From Hexactinellida sp. DTS-2022 (taxonomy: Eukaryota; Porifera; Hexactinellida), in NCBI GenBank assembly GCA_028753945.1, contig JAPNXP010000001.1, forward strand, positions 5,322,501 to 5,386,500: a stretch of DNA of 64,000 nt, given 5' to 3'. How positions within the stretch are numbered: position 1 is the first letter of the stretch; every line of letters starts with the position of its first letter. The notes below the pieces were generated by a model. The model saw nothing but the letters and a program-made list of their open reading frames with translations, was not told the DNA's origin and ran no database searches. Below, piece by piece: positions 43,417 to 56,900 of this stretch. The position numbers were made by a program, and so were the translations under genes.

Positions 43417-46358
43417 ACCTGGCTCTCTCAAGGACTCCGGTCCCATCGTCTCCATCCCTCCCTCCTCGGTGGACTTCTCGGCCCCTGCTGACTGCTTCCT
43501 GGCTGACCTACTCGGGAACAACTACATAGATGGGCTGTACGACGCCCAGCAGCAGTGCGTTAGCGATCTGAAGCTCAAGCTGAGGGAGGAGCTCAACTCC
43601 TTCCTAGAAGAGGTGTCCGACACCAAAGCCAACTTCGAGAGCTTCTTGGCGCAGCACGCAGACGAGCTCACACAGGACGAGTTGGAAGGTATGTGGTGCC
43701 ATGTATACTGTTAATATAGCCAAACCTGTTATAATAGGCTAGACTAGATTAACGTTATTACCAACTCCAGGAACTGTTGGTTCAAATTTCACAGCATTTC
43801 CATTTCGTCTGACCAGCCACATATACCACATTCGGTATATAATATGTTTGATGTGAAAAAGCCCGTACCGAGGAAAGAACAAGAACAGTTTTGTAACCAA
43901 TGGAGAAACAGTTAATTAATGGAATTGCTGTTCACCATATCCGTAATTGGTATTTATGGTATATAATCTGAGTGTCGGTATCTAACTGCTATTACTGTAT
44001 GTCTGTTATAACAGAGGTGCGCAGCCAGATGGCAGAGCTAGACACGAAGGTGACAGAGCGCTCCCAGAGCATGGGCTCGCAACTGCAAAGCCCCGACTGC
44101 AGCGAGTACTCCGGCATAGTGCGAGAGGACGCCCTGATGGTAGCGGTTAGCCAGTACAGGGAGGTGGAGACTCAGGACGAGACAGAGGCCGGGAACCAGC
44201 TGATCTGCGTGGAGGACTACCTGAGGGGACTGCAGACTGAGATGGAGGACTGCGAGAATCAGGTGCTGACTGTGTTCCAGAAGATCCTAGACCCGGACCA
44301 GACCGAGCTCATATACGACCAGATGTGTAGGAACACTGATGTGGAGAGTGTCAGGGAAATACTCAATGCGTGAGTACTGTAACACAATCACCTATTCTAT
44401 TCATTAAATGTTATTCCGTCTACCTAGCCACAAACAAACTCAATACAATTGACAACTGCTATCTCGAATGCACGCTATTTCTAACGAATTTTCATTCCTC
44501 TCGTTTTACTATTAGGATTTGTTAGAAACTCTGTTCGCTACCTCGAACGCTTTCTGTTTCCCCTGATAATTTATAGCCCTTTGACTCGAACTTATCAGAT
44601 TTGCGGACTAATTTGTACTTTGAGTAAACTAAACACAAATCTTATAACATTATATCATGTAATCTCGGTATATTTGTTCCGGTTTCTGAGCTACATCGTT
44701 TTCATCTCACAGCATCAGCGCGTCACAGCGTTTATTAAATTTCTCTTAGTATTATGTGTAAAATTTAGTTTTTACATAAAACTTTAAACTAACATTTTTG
44801 TTACATTGAATCCGTATTTCGAACATTCGCTATCTCTAACAGATTTTCGAGATAGCGGACGTCAACTGTATATAATTAATTAGAAGTCAATCCTAGCGCA
44901 AATGCAAATGTGAAAACGCCCGTAGCGCTGAACGAACAGTTTTGAATAACTGATACAATCAAGATATTTTTAACGGGATGAAATGCTGGAATTTCTCAAT
45001 AAAATATATATCCGTTTTCCATATTTTATTATACTTCTATGATAACTTCTCTCTGTATCCAGTTTCTTTGACGAGATCAGCTACGAGTCTACCTACCCCA
45101 CCCCTGTAATCGAGCCTGAGTACGTACCCTACGGCTCCGCGGAGACGGCAGAGGAGATGGAGCTGAGACGCACGGAGATCAGTGAGGAGCTGGATCAGCT
45201 GCAGCAGGAGCTGGACCAGGCCGCCGAAGAGAAGGACATTATATTCAACAACCTCGTTAACGTGTCAGATCTCCGCGTGTACGTGGAGGAGAGACTCCTT
45301 GAGCTCAGTCAGGCGGGAGAGTCCGACTTGGGAGAGGGACAGCGTTTGTCTGCTGAGCTACCGCTGCTGCTAGCTGAGGAGGCTAAGTGGAAGTCCGAGC
45401 TCCATATCATCCACGGACTGCTGGAAGAGATCCAGGAGGAGATGCAGATCCTGCTGTCGGAGGAGCTGCGGCTGGAGATGCAGCGTGAGTACATAGTAAC
45501 TGTGTCCATGGTTAAACGCGTATTAGAGTGTATATTTTAGGCTCTAGTTTGCACACTCACACTACGAAACTATATTTTTTTAAGATTACACTAATCAAAT
45601 CTTTTAAAAACACTCACTGTTCCTAATGATACAATTACAGTAGAACTCGGTTATAACGTGGGATAGGTTATAACTTATAACCGAGTTCTACGGTACTGTA
45701 TTAGTCGAGAATGGAAAATATGCTAAGTTAAAGATAAGTAGTATACTTAATATCCGAATGTACGTACTAATCGAGTTTACCCAACATACAAATACATACT
45801 GTTTTATAAACTTGGTTAACAAATTATTACACGCTAAGGTCCTGAACTAACCCAGGTACGTACTAACCGAGTTCTACAGTATACGGTTAACACTGAGTCT
45901 TCGTAGTGGGAATAATGCCTGAGCAGACGGAGGAGCCGGACACAGCAGTCGATGAGTTCACTGACATAATGGGGCCCGGGCCTGTAATTATTGAGGAGAT
46001 CCCCACTGAAACAGAGAGCCCAGACATTGGGATTGTGGTGGACCCAGTCCCTGAAAATCCCCTCATTATTGACGATTTTTTAAAACTCTTTACAGACAAG
46101 CCGAGCAAAGGTAAACACAGCCGGAAACTCTCGTACGCGGTCGGTGCACTGATAGCGATTATGTTGCTATTTGGAACGCTGTTTGTGCTTCTCTGCATTC
46201 CTCTGCTCGTACTGGTTACCAGGAACAAGGGCAAGAAGATCCCGTACGATAAAGCTTCTCTCGCAGAGAAAGACCCAGCCTTGCTGCTGAAGCAAACAGG
46301 GTTTGAGAACCCAATCTACAAGTTCTACGCCGAGACCAACTCGAAGGAGAACAATTAA
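43417..46358 (+). CDS. Coiled-coil type I membrane protein with NPxY tail, four or more exons
   Basis: Exons read as 43417-43688, 44015-44369, 45063-45484 and 45907-46358 join in phase at GT-AG sites. The 5' end is missing from this model, because the first exon has no in-frame Met; it may splice from the preceding gene's last exon (phase fits). The protein has a long glutamate-rich coiled-coil region with scattered cysteines (EELNSFLEEVSDTKANFES; ISEELDQLQQELDQAAEEK; LHIIHGLLEEIQEEMQILL), a Pro/Glu-rich stalk (GPVIIEEIPTETESP), one strong C-terminal membrane helix (YAVGALIAIMLLFGTLFVLL) and a basic tail ending in GFENPIYKFYAE, an NPxY motif of the kind that binds PTB domains or clathrin adaptors. 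No family recognised. Extracellular coiled coil and cytoplasmic tail are inferred from the helix and charges. Confidence 0.6.
45638..45698. mobile_element. Tiny pogo-like MITE in an intron, 61 bp
   Basis: CAGTAGAACTCGGTTATAACG and the inverse TTATAACCGAGTTCTACGG with a TA after CTG. A second GAGTTCTACAG end lies near 45877. Confidence 0.55.
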
Positions 46359-46924
46359 AGTCACCCTTTAAACACTGACTATTATAGTATAATTCTATCT
46401 TGTAAACCATTTTTTGATGAATACATACGTTTGATAGTATACCTCCTCATTCCTGCAAGTGATTATATTTCCATTTTACTATCATGTATGTATTTTAAAA
46501 TTAACTTTTGATAATATTGTAGTATATGTTGTATCTGTCCTTGGACAGGTTCATTTGACATTTTGAGAAATTTAATAATCATGATACACTAGGTCCTGCT
46601 AGGTAATGTTATAATATAATATTTAATATACTTTATATAATAATAAATTTTAATAAATTGATTACGGATCTTGATGGCCGTTCAAACATTACTTAACGCT
46701 TCCAAGGGATGGAGGGTCAAACAATGTGTGACAGACCATCTTTTTTGTATTACAAAATCAAAAAATCGTGGAAAAGAGAGGGGGTGCCTAATTTTCATTT
46801 GCGTTATGTAACGTTTGAACTGGACATACGTAGTTGGCTAAAATACAAGACTTATTAAAAATTGATTTTTAGGCGTACTTTAAACAAGTTTATAGCTAAT
46901 ATTTTGTACGATTATGTTCAAAGA
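46359..46924. other. Intergenic, no gene seen
   Basis: AT-rich 3' flank of the preceding gene; a TATAATAATAAATTTTAATAAA-type stretch at 46637-46658 could serve for polyadenylation. Confidence 0.3.
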
Positions 46925-47542
46925 CAGGGCCGCCAAGAGGGGGGCAGTGGGGACAATTGCCCCGGGGCCCGTGGGTCTAGGGGCCCCCGTGAAAATTCCT
47001 AAAACAAAGTTATTAGTTTAAGAATGTAAGTATAATGTTACCGCCAAATGCTGCTTTCAGTTAATATAATTGAATGAAATATAGTTAACTGAAACTTTAA
47101 TTATAAAGAGATAAGGAAATCGTGTAAAATGAACATTTGGGTTTGGGAAAGGTTCCAGAGGTGTCAATGGAAAATTGGTCCTCGAAAGAATTGGTCCTTA
47201 AGACCATTTTTCCATGGAATATTGATTCCCGGACCATTTTTTTCGGGGAAAATTGGTCCTGGGGGCAATATTCCATGGAAAATGATTTTAGGACCAGTTT
47301 TCCATGCAATTTTGGTCCAGGATCAATTTTCCAGTGACAGGCTTATTCATAAAGTTTTTGGTCCCATTATGGCGAAAGATCGCCTAGGCTACTATCTAGA
47401 AATACGGAAACTAAATAAACACAAACCTCAGAGGGACCAATTTCCACAGAAGGATGAAAAATTGGTCCCACGGACCAATTTTTTGTGACAGGCCCATCAT
47501 TATTGTTTGCCCTGGGGCCCGCAAAACCTCTCGGCGCCCCTG
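46925..47542. mobile_element. hAT-type element, 618 bp, exact 8-bp duplication
   Basis: TTCAAAGA lies at 46917-46924 and 47543-47550. The ends CAGGGCCGCCAAGAG and CTCTCGGCGCCCCTG are inverted. The inner part (47150-47490) is built of repeated and inverted GGTCC/AATT segments such as AAAATTGGTCC and GGACCAATTTT. ORFs here come from these repeats. Confidence 0.85.
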
Positions 47543-47550
47543 TTCAAAGA

Positions 47551-47935
47551 TAATAGTAAATATATTCTGACGGAGGGTAAAAATTGGGACGGAATGGGAT
47601 GATAAATAACTTCTTTCTTTTGTATGACCTTACTTGTGTCCTTAACATAGAATGTCCTCAGACTATGAGCTCAATTTTTTACAAACAGAGCATTAATTAA
47701 TTACAATTCTTTTGAGAGTAAATATTCAAATTTATTTATCCAAATACAACACTTAATCTGCGCGAAACGCATTTACAACGTTTTGGAAGTCACCACACCA
47801 AATTACTGCTGTTCCTACGCCAATGGCGAAAACCTGTATTTAGGAAAACGCGGGTAGTTGAAAATGACAGTTTTTATTTTTATTTATTATAACTGTTAGC
47901 AATCTATAATATACAGAATTATTAATTAGCATATA
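47551..47935. promoter_or_regulatory. Upstream region of the TOM70-like gene
   Basis: 385 bp, AT-rich, no obvious core promoter element. Confidence 0.25.
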
Positions 47936-50900
47936 ATGAGCTCGCGAGAGAACGGAAATGGTTTCAACTGGAGACTCGTTCTAGCGATTGGAGCTCCGAT
48001 TGTTGTCAGTATCGCGGCAGTTTCTATTTTTATATATTATTCGCGGAAAAGACGGAAGGAGCGGAGTCAGGATATTGACACCTCAGAGGACACAAAGAAG
48101 GTTAGAAGCTCTGGTGGCTCGGATAGCCAGCAGCCTCCGGACAAGGAAGTCAATGAAGAGGTACCGTACCTATCTATACTTATTGCAGTGTAGTATATTT
48201 GAGTTCTCTATAATTTTATGTTATAAGTGTGTTTATTTTGAATATATGAAAAACTTTTATTATGAACAAGCCCTATGGTAAGGTCCCAATATAACTCCTG
48301 CCTCAGCGGTAGCAAAGTATTACATTTTCACCATGAATAATCCTTTATATATACTCTAAGTAGTAATCCACTTTACACTACTATAATCAAGCATTGATCA
48401 TGACGCGTGCGAAGTGCCTGAGGGCGCATAGTGTTAAAAGAACCTTTCTAGATGCGGGAAAATCTAGAAAACTCCCACAACATAAAACAAAATGATTAAT
48501 TAGGCGCGTGTCGGCAACTCAGACTAAATCTGGACATGCAGACAATTTAGCTTGCATTAAATCTTACGTATAATTAATGAATGATATCTGGGAATTAAGG
48601 AGCGGCCGTATTCACTAAGAACTTAAGTACTAAGATCGATCTTAAGTCTTAAGCACTAAGATCGATCTTAAGTTCTTAGTGAATACGGCCGCTGATCTTC
48701 CCAGTTAATATGTCGTTGTTTTGATTACTCACTAATTAACCCAACTCTTCAAAACTGATAAAATCTCAGTTGATATATCTTATAAGCCCACCTAACGCCT
48801 CTCTTAGGAAATAGCCGCTCAGGAATGGCTCGCGGAGAGGAAGGCGGAGGCGAACAGCTGCTTCAGTCAGAAGGAGTTCCAGCGAGCAGTGGAGCTCTAC
48901 ACTGACCTCATAGACCAGTGTCCGGCACTGGACTCTCTCAGGACTGACTTGGCTAAGATATACCACAACAGAGCCGCCACATATGAGAAATTGGTAGGTA
49001 ACCCGGGATCTATGAATTTAGTGGTCTGGTGTTTGTACCTACTGAACCATGGTTGAGTCATGAGGGGCAGCATAAACGACACGGTCCTGTGGCGGGCAGG
49101 GGACACATCCGGCTAAAAAGCACTGGAATAAACGCTTCTGTCCCGGTTCCAACGCGGGTTGTTAGTACGTATAATTGCACGGGAGGCCAGATTTATTCTA
49201 AAAGCCCCTCCCCTGCCCCGGGCTAGCCAGATCCTGCGACTGTCCCTATCTCGGTCCCGGTCGCTTCATATATAAGTGTATGGTATTAGGAAAAATGTGT
49301 TTGTCTTATTGTTGACATTAAGATAATATTATTATTATATACAATTACATAAGTATATATATATATGTTTTATCTAAAACTTGTGTAAAAAATGCACTAC
49401 AAGTAGTATCATCACTCATCATTAAGGATGTAAGTAACTGAATAAATTCGGTATGTGACAAATGACAACTATTTACTGCTGGGACGGAGGGAAGTTTATA
49501 ACACACATTGCACTACAGAAATTTGCCTTCACCAATAAAAAATGCTTAGTTTAGCTCGGTTGTATAATTTGTAGACCTATTGCTAATTGGGTCTATTCGC
49601 GAATATCTCAAAGGGCTGGTGTGAGAAGTCTAATTTACTTTGGCTATTCGCGATTTGACCAAATTCGCAATAGGGCCTGGGTCTACGACAGTTATATAAT
49701 ATATGCTACTTATAAGTGTTACTATTATTAAAGTTAAATTGTATGTCCCCATGAATCTGTATGAGTAAACACAAATTAATTATGAGGCATAATATTGTTT
49801 GCTTGAATTATCCATATTTTCAAATCTCAAAATTGTTTAAATTATCAGGCTGGATTTAATTTCTAATGAGTCATGACAATTGTGGTGTCCCCCTAGCTAG
49901 TCGAATTGTGCACGAAATTTGCTTGCTTATAGCCAAACTTGTTACTCGATGAACATAATTCACATTAAATGCTCGCTTGAGCCTGAAAATAACTTGCTAT
50001 CAAGCCACACCACTGTTACACTGTATACCGATATTGTAATATATTAACGCTATCAATCCTATAACAAGTCCTGTGTCTGACACCAGTTACAGTATGTATA
50101 TGTATTCCTTCTCTATAGCAGGGGGAGGACTGTAACACTAGGATAATAGAAGATTGCACTAAAGGTAGGTTGATTAATATAGTACAGTAGACTCCCGCCT
50201 ATACCGAACACGTCGTTATAGGGAATTCATTTTCCCGGTCTGCCAAATTTGCTATTTATGGTACTATAGACTCATTACAACGAAAACCAGGGTGTCGCCG
50301 AAACTTGTTTCTATTAGCGGAATTAATATTTTTGATAAGTTTATTATATGTATCACATAGCACTTTATCTGTGTGTCCAATCTAGCTATAAACATAGACC
50401 CTATGTACGCGAAGGCTCGAGTGAGGAGAGCTAAGGCTCATGAGGCCAGGGACGAGTTAATGCCTTGTCTCAAGGGTAAGTCTGTCTGTATAGTATAGAG
50501 AAATGTATTAGTACAGTCCGGTTTATTGTGAATAATTATTTTGTCTGCTTAATATGAATTTTTTTAAATTATAAACAAGCCTTAGCATAGGTTTGTATTC
50601 AGTTGAGTTTGCTTATTATGAAGTCTCTTTATTTTTAACACAACTTTTGGTTCCTTGAATGTTCATATTAAAAGAAAAGGACTATATTAGTTTAGCTATT
50701 TTGATTTAGCTATTTTGTACGTTGATTAGATTGGACATTAGTTGGGATACTCCAGCCCCAGCTAGCGGAGTCAGACCCGGCCTACCAGAGGTTAGATCAA
50801 TTGATAGCTAAAAGGGGACAAGGAATAGCAGAGGAAGTCATGAAGGTTAGTACTGTCTGTTTCAATTTATTCTGTATCTGTAAAGTCGATTGCTTGTATC

Positions 50901-53900
50901 TTTTATTGTCCAGATTGTATAAAAGTGATATGGGAATACAAACCGCATTAATATTTGAGGCTAAACACACTACCTAGAGTTATTATAGATGTTCAAATCA
51001 ATAATTATAATTGTAATTCTAACATCTTCCAACACGGAAATTCCAATCGCCAACATCTTCCGTAACATAGATGAACAAATATGCTGAACACAAATTTGCC
51101 CTTTATACATTTATTGTTGTGTCTACCTTTGAAAAGGTGAGACCGCGTAGCAGTGGCGTAGCTAGGAGTATACTTTACCATGGGGCACAACTGGGGCCTA
51201 CTTATAGATACACTACTAACGCACATCTGGGATCTAGGGCGGTAGCAAGCTCTTGAATGGTTGTACGGTTTGTGATTACAATACCATATCAGAATAGTGT
51301 TAATTAACTATATGCATGTTGCTGAATTAAGTATTGAAACTTGTTTTACACTCAAAGGCATTAACTTATTAAAGGATTGTCGCACTTTTAATCTTCAGGA
51401 TCCAGAAAAATAATTGTTATAGATAATATAGCAGCTTCCCCCCCCCCCCAAGGAATAAGTCCACTGGAAAAACGGTATCTCTTCCTTTGGGACGAAGCCT
51501 TTCGAAATTTGACATTATGTATACCGAGTGAGCGTTGCAAGCGAGCTAAAATTTTTAGGCGTTTTAACCCTCTAGAAATTTTGATTATCCGAACTCCCCA
51601 CTGTTCCTTTCACAATACAAGGTGGCTAATCTATTGCGAATTTCGATTATTCGAACTTTTGGACTTGTTCCAACTAGTCCCGATAATCACTGATGGGAAT
51701 TATTAATTACAAATTAACAGAAAAGGTCTGGAAAATATAGAGAGTATTGAGATATTACCAAGTTATGGTTGAACATATTAATAAAGTAGAGGTATTCATA
51801 TTCATTAGACAAAAATATGTTTGCATAATGCGCTCCATTCTTGGAATGGATCCGCAGTTGCAGGATTTCATTGGGCCCCAAGATTAAAATAATGAGGGTG
51901 TGGGCCCCACCCTAGGTTCGACAGGTGCCTCAGCTGCGCCAGCCGGGCCTGGCCATGGCTACGCCACTGCCGGATAGTGGATGAGTGATCCGTCGCAAAG
52001 TTATCGAGAAGTGTCTGGATTCTATCAACACTGGTTAAATTAAGCAATTTTTTGTTAAACCATTCTCGGTCATCTGTTTATACAATTTAGTAATTTACAT
52101 TTTTACCATGGATATTATTATTTCTACATATTTCTTTAGGATCATAAAGTTCTTCTTCCATCCAAGATTGTTGTTGAGGATTTCACAAATCTATTCTTTG
52201 ACTTTGGTATGTTATAATACGGTACACCCTTCAATTCAAGTAACCCTACCAAATGTTTAACACAATTTCTTACAGCAATTTATAGCGAATTATCCAATAT
52301 ATCACGACCATTTGTATGAATTATTACTTAGGATTTTGTATTGAGAGTCTCTCAAACAGTGGCGTCGCTTGAGTGAAAAGAGCGGTGGGGCCATTCGAGG
52401 TCAGGTAAAACTCCGGTGGGGCCAATTTATGTTTCAAAATCAGTATTCAAAAATCACTAGTTCACTATGACTCACTACTATATTCGCAATCTAATTCAAG
52501 ACTATTCTCCTTTCTAAGAGATGCGAAGCTATCAATTATAGTATCTTCGAGGTCGATGTTGGAAGTTCTTTTCTCTGTTGATAGAGAGAGTACCAAGGTC
52601 TCCAAGACGTTCGTGGTTCATGACACTGCACACATACGTCTTTGTGCTTTTCAGGCAACTAAAAGATCTCTCGTTCTCTGCTGTTGTCACCGGAATCGTT
52701 GCTGAAATCGCCATGACCTTGTAGAGTTGAGCGTAACATGTTTTATACGGCTCTAGAAGTGCAACATGTCAAGCAACGACTTGCATCTCGGATCAGCAAT
52801 TCGATACTGCGCAGAAAAGACATCTTAACTATTTTTCGTTTGCAAATTGTTAGCTGCAATATTGCACTTCCGCAGAATATTCTGAAAGAGTACGAGACAG
52901 ATTATTAAATCCGTGTCTATGAAACCCACAATGATTTGTGCAGTAGCTCTTCTTTCACGGTAGTCATCAGGGTTTCATACAGGTGGCGGTAAGGGGTACA
53001 CTTGCCCCCCCCCCCCCCCCCCCCTGTTCCTGTTCCTTCCTTCCTTCAGCCTGACTACACCACCTCGTCTTGCATAGAGACTTCAACTCCTTCGTCCTCA
53101 ATGCTTTGCTTCCTCTATATTCTCACGTAGGTCCTTTTGTGTAGCGTGGAAATAGTCATGAAGCCCACTGGTAGAGAAGAATTTGTAGTAGAGCGTCTGC
53201 ATTTTCTTGAAGAACCTTGCAGCGTTGTCGATGCCGTATACGCAAGAAACGACAACGAGGTTCAATCGATGTGCCCATCAATGCACATAAATGGTCAACG
53301 GACAAATGGACTCGCGTGAGCGCTTGTAGCCCTCCCAGGCGGCCAGACATGACACTTGCGTCATCATAGCACTGGTCTACAATATGACTCGCCGAGTCCA
53401 TTCCTATGCTATCAAGCTGCTCCTTCAGAACTGCATGATAATCGACTATCCAAACCATCATCAACTTCCACGAAGGGTAACAGTCCTCATGAAGGACTCC
53501 ACAATCAACATAACGCAAACAAATGGATAGCTGCTCTTCTTTTCCGACATCTTTCGTTTCATCACACAAGATAGCGAGATCTGGCGCCAAATACCCGCTT
53601 AGGGTACTCTTTTGAAACTGGTTGAGAAGATGACCAAGAGAGGTTCTGAGATATGTCACTGACACCATCAACCCTGAGAAAGTCAGCGGTAGGTAGGGTT
53701 CTACTCTGGCACGCTTTCAATACGCCAGATACTGATTGTTGGGGGGCAACTGGAGTTTTAGTAAAGAATCGATGCATTGTTTACCACTATTATTGTATTT
53801 GGACAATAATATTAAAGAAAATTTTAAAAACCTGGGTCATAATTATGGCAAACGAATAGCAGGCCCCACCGTGACGCCGCCACTGCTCTCAAATAGGTTG

Positions 53901-56900
53901 ATATAAATCAAGGCTATCCACCTCGTTCTTTTGAATGGATTGAATGTTTGAACCCAAGAAAATGGTGAAGAAAAAGTATTTTTGCCAATTCAAGATGATC
54001 TAATACAGCCCTAGAGATAATTATCAACCTAGTAATTTTTTTTTCTTAGTTATTAATTACCTTAGACACTCATTAGTTGCATAGCATGCGTATACTCACT
54101 TATATTGTAAATCTAGAAATATACACGGACGCTAGTCTGCTGGAACTGTACAGAGAAGCCTCCGGAGCAGAAGCTGTCCCTGCCAAGCCAGCTCCCAGTG
54201 CTGCTCCTCAGGTGTCTAACTCTCCATATGAGAACGGGCTTAACGCTACTAGCGATACTGCTGTTAACAGCTCAGAGAATAGCGCGTCTGATCTGATAGA
54301 ATCCGATACAGCTGCTAACAACGCCCCGGCTGATGACAGGGCTGCTGAGCAGCAGCTGGTGGGGAGACTTGAGAGTGAGCCCTTCTGGCGGGTGGTTTCT
54401 CTATTGAGGAGCCGGCAGTACTCCACAGTAGTGGAACTAACTTCACAGGCTATTGCTACAGGTTCTAACCATATATGCCTAATTGATGCTTATCGGGTCT
54501 ATATAAAGAGGAAAACAAACCTCTGTACATTACAATTAGCAGATGATGTATTCTGAACCGCCATACTATATGACCATCGAGCTGCGAAAAACGTAGGACA
54601 TTCCATACTCGGATTAATTTCTTATTCCTATCAACTCAGCAAAATAATGTTTGTAACCAATATGCTAACTGAACTGATGGTTATTTATAGCTACAGAGAA
54701 TCGGTTAGTAGATTAGTCATTAACAAATTTCTCTTGGTCTACGTACTCACCAAAGTACATGTCTCTAATTCAATTAATAGACTATTGACGGATATCGAAT
54801 AGAATTATTATTTAGAGCACGAAATCTAAAACAGTGAATAACTCGCTTCTTTATTATTATTTGCCACTAAACCAATATTCAATATTTCTAATCCAATAAA
54901 TTGTCTGTACAAATTAATATAAAATATGTTTTAAGGTAATCGTTCGTATCCCCGGTACCCACTGAATTCTTACACGATTAATACCATTATAAGAACAATT
55001 TCATATCAGTCGCGGCGCCCCAAGTTCATCGTGCAGGGGGAAGATTTGTCTGGGGGAAACTTTTCCATCAGTCTGGTTCCGATTCGCGATTTACCTTAAA
55101 GCAATGAGGCTACGATTAATATGGACTCCTTACGGACCTGTCAAAACCTGATAGATAGGGTGCATACAAACGGTAAAATATCTGAGAAATATGTTGCATG
55201 TATATGTACGTAAAGGTTATGCTGCGATTGTAAAAAGCAAATACTATTTTTAATTGGAGCAAATGTACTGTGGTTGGCGAAATATTCTTAATTGTTAATG
55301 TGTTCGGGAAATCTGTGGACACCACAAGTAGAGATATCACATCTGACTAATAGTTGTATTTCAATGAACTAAGTAAATATATTCATAATTAGTATGTTCT
55401 TGCCGAACACCGAGCGAACGTAGCAAGCGAGCATAATTTTATTCCCTCGATACCTCTAAAATTTATTCAGGGAAATGAGCCAATGTCCATGGTAGTGAAA
55501 TAGTATCGGATATAAGAAGTTAAGAACATATTTCTATACTTCGAACAGATTTCCTATATTCTGTATCCACTGTATTAACAATTCCCTTGCTAGGCTGTGA
55601 AGTATTTCAGCCCTACGCGCTGCTAGTGAGGTCTACATTCTATCTGATTCTGTGTCAATACACAGAGGCTATACAGGACTGCAAAACCATCCTTAGTAAC
55701 CAGACTATATCCTTACAGGTACCCACATTAATATTGTGGCTGTCGTTAACACGACGCGAACAAGGTTTATTCCCATAGCCCAGGGGTCGGAAATCTTTTC
55801 TCTGGAAAAACGGTTGGCATATGTGATATATCCCGATATAATTTATGGTGATTATAAAAACATGTTATTATACCCAACATGTCTGTTTATAAGAACATTA
55901 ATACATTATATGCAGTTCCCGACGATGTTTTTATAACCGGCATTGACTTATCTTTAATAATGCTACGCACTTTAATATAGTTGATTTCTTAATTAAGTGC
56001 ATATACACTAGTGTACATGCATGTACACCAAAAGTACATATACTACACTGCAACATTCCATACTAAAATATTAATTAACAATATTTTGGATTTCAATTGA
56101 ATGACCCAATCGGAGCTCACGATGACCATGTTTATAGAGAATGCCCGGGCTGGATAATTTCGCCTCGCGGACCGGGGTTGCCGACCCCTGACCTTGTACA
56201 AACACATGCAATTGACTCCCCTTGTATTTATACTAACGAGAGTCTCCCTGTGCTATTGGCAGCTATTGAGCTTATCATGTAGGTGCGTGTCGGGGCTCTT
56301 CTGAGGAGAGCGTGTGCAAATGAGGCGTTAGGGGACTATGATGACGCAATCAATACTTTTAAAGAAGCGCAACAAGTCGACCCCACTAACCCTTCCACAT
56401 TCCTCGTTAGGTCTAAGGTGAGTAATTCAATCTAGAACCTGCTTTATAACCGCGCTTTATCTCTTGTTGGTTAGTTCTACGCATCAGATGATCGTCCAGA
56501 GCTCGACAAAGCTCAAGCAGACATCAGTAAGTGCCTCGAGTTGAGGCCTGACCACAACCTGGCAGGGCGCTGCTACTACGCTCTGCTCAAGTTCAAGCTG
56601 GCTTGCAGCTCCATGTCTAATGTGGATATGGAGAAGGTGAAGAGGCACTTGAAGCAGACAATTAACCAGTTTCCTGACAGGCCAGAGCCTATTGCCATAT
56701 ATTCACAGGTAGGGTCAGATGGGTATGTCCATGAATTAATTAAGTTAACAATTCTGGTTTCTGTTATTATTAGATCTATTTAACATGTCGAGGGCATTAT
56801 ATAATCCTGAAACAAGGATCGCGACCCAAGTTTATACATATATCTACTCTCCGATCACGATCCTCTTACGTTCTTTTGCTATTATTGCCTTCTTTTAATC

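Noticed and set aside
47129-47488. 119-residue ORF rich in GP and FF repeats
   Set aside because: It translates the GGTCC/AATT repeats of a hAT-type element; the other frames are open too.
56097-56282. 61-residue ORF before TOM70-like exon 9
   Set aside because: Covers the end of a CAGGGGTCGG-type element; the real exon starts at 56283 in the next phase.
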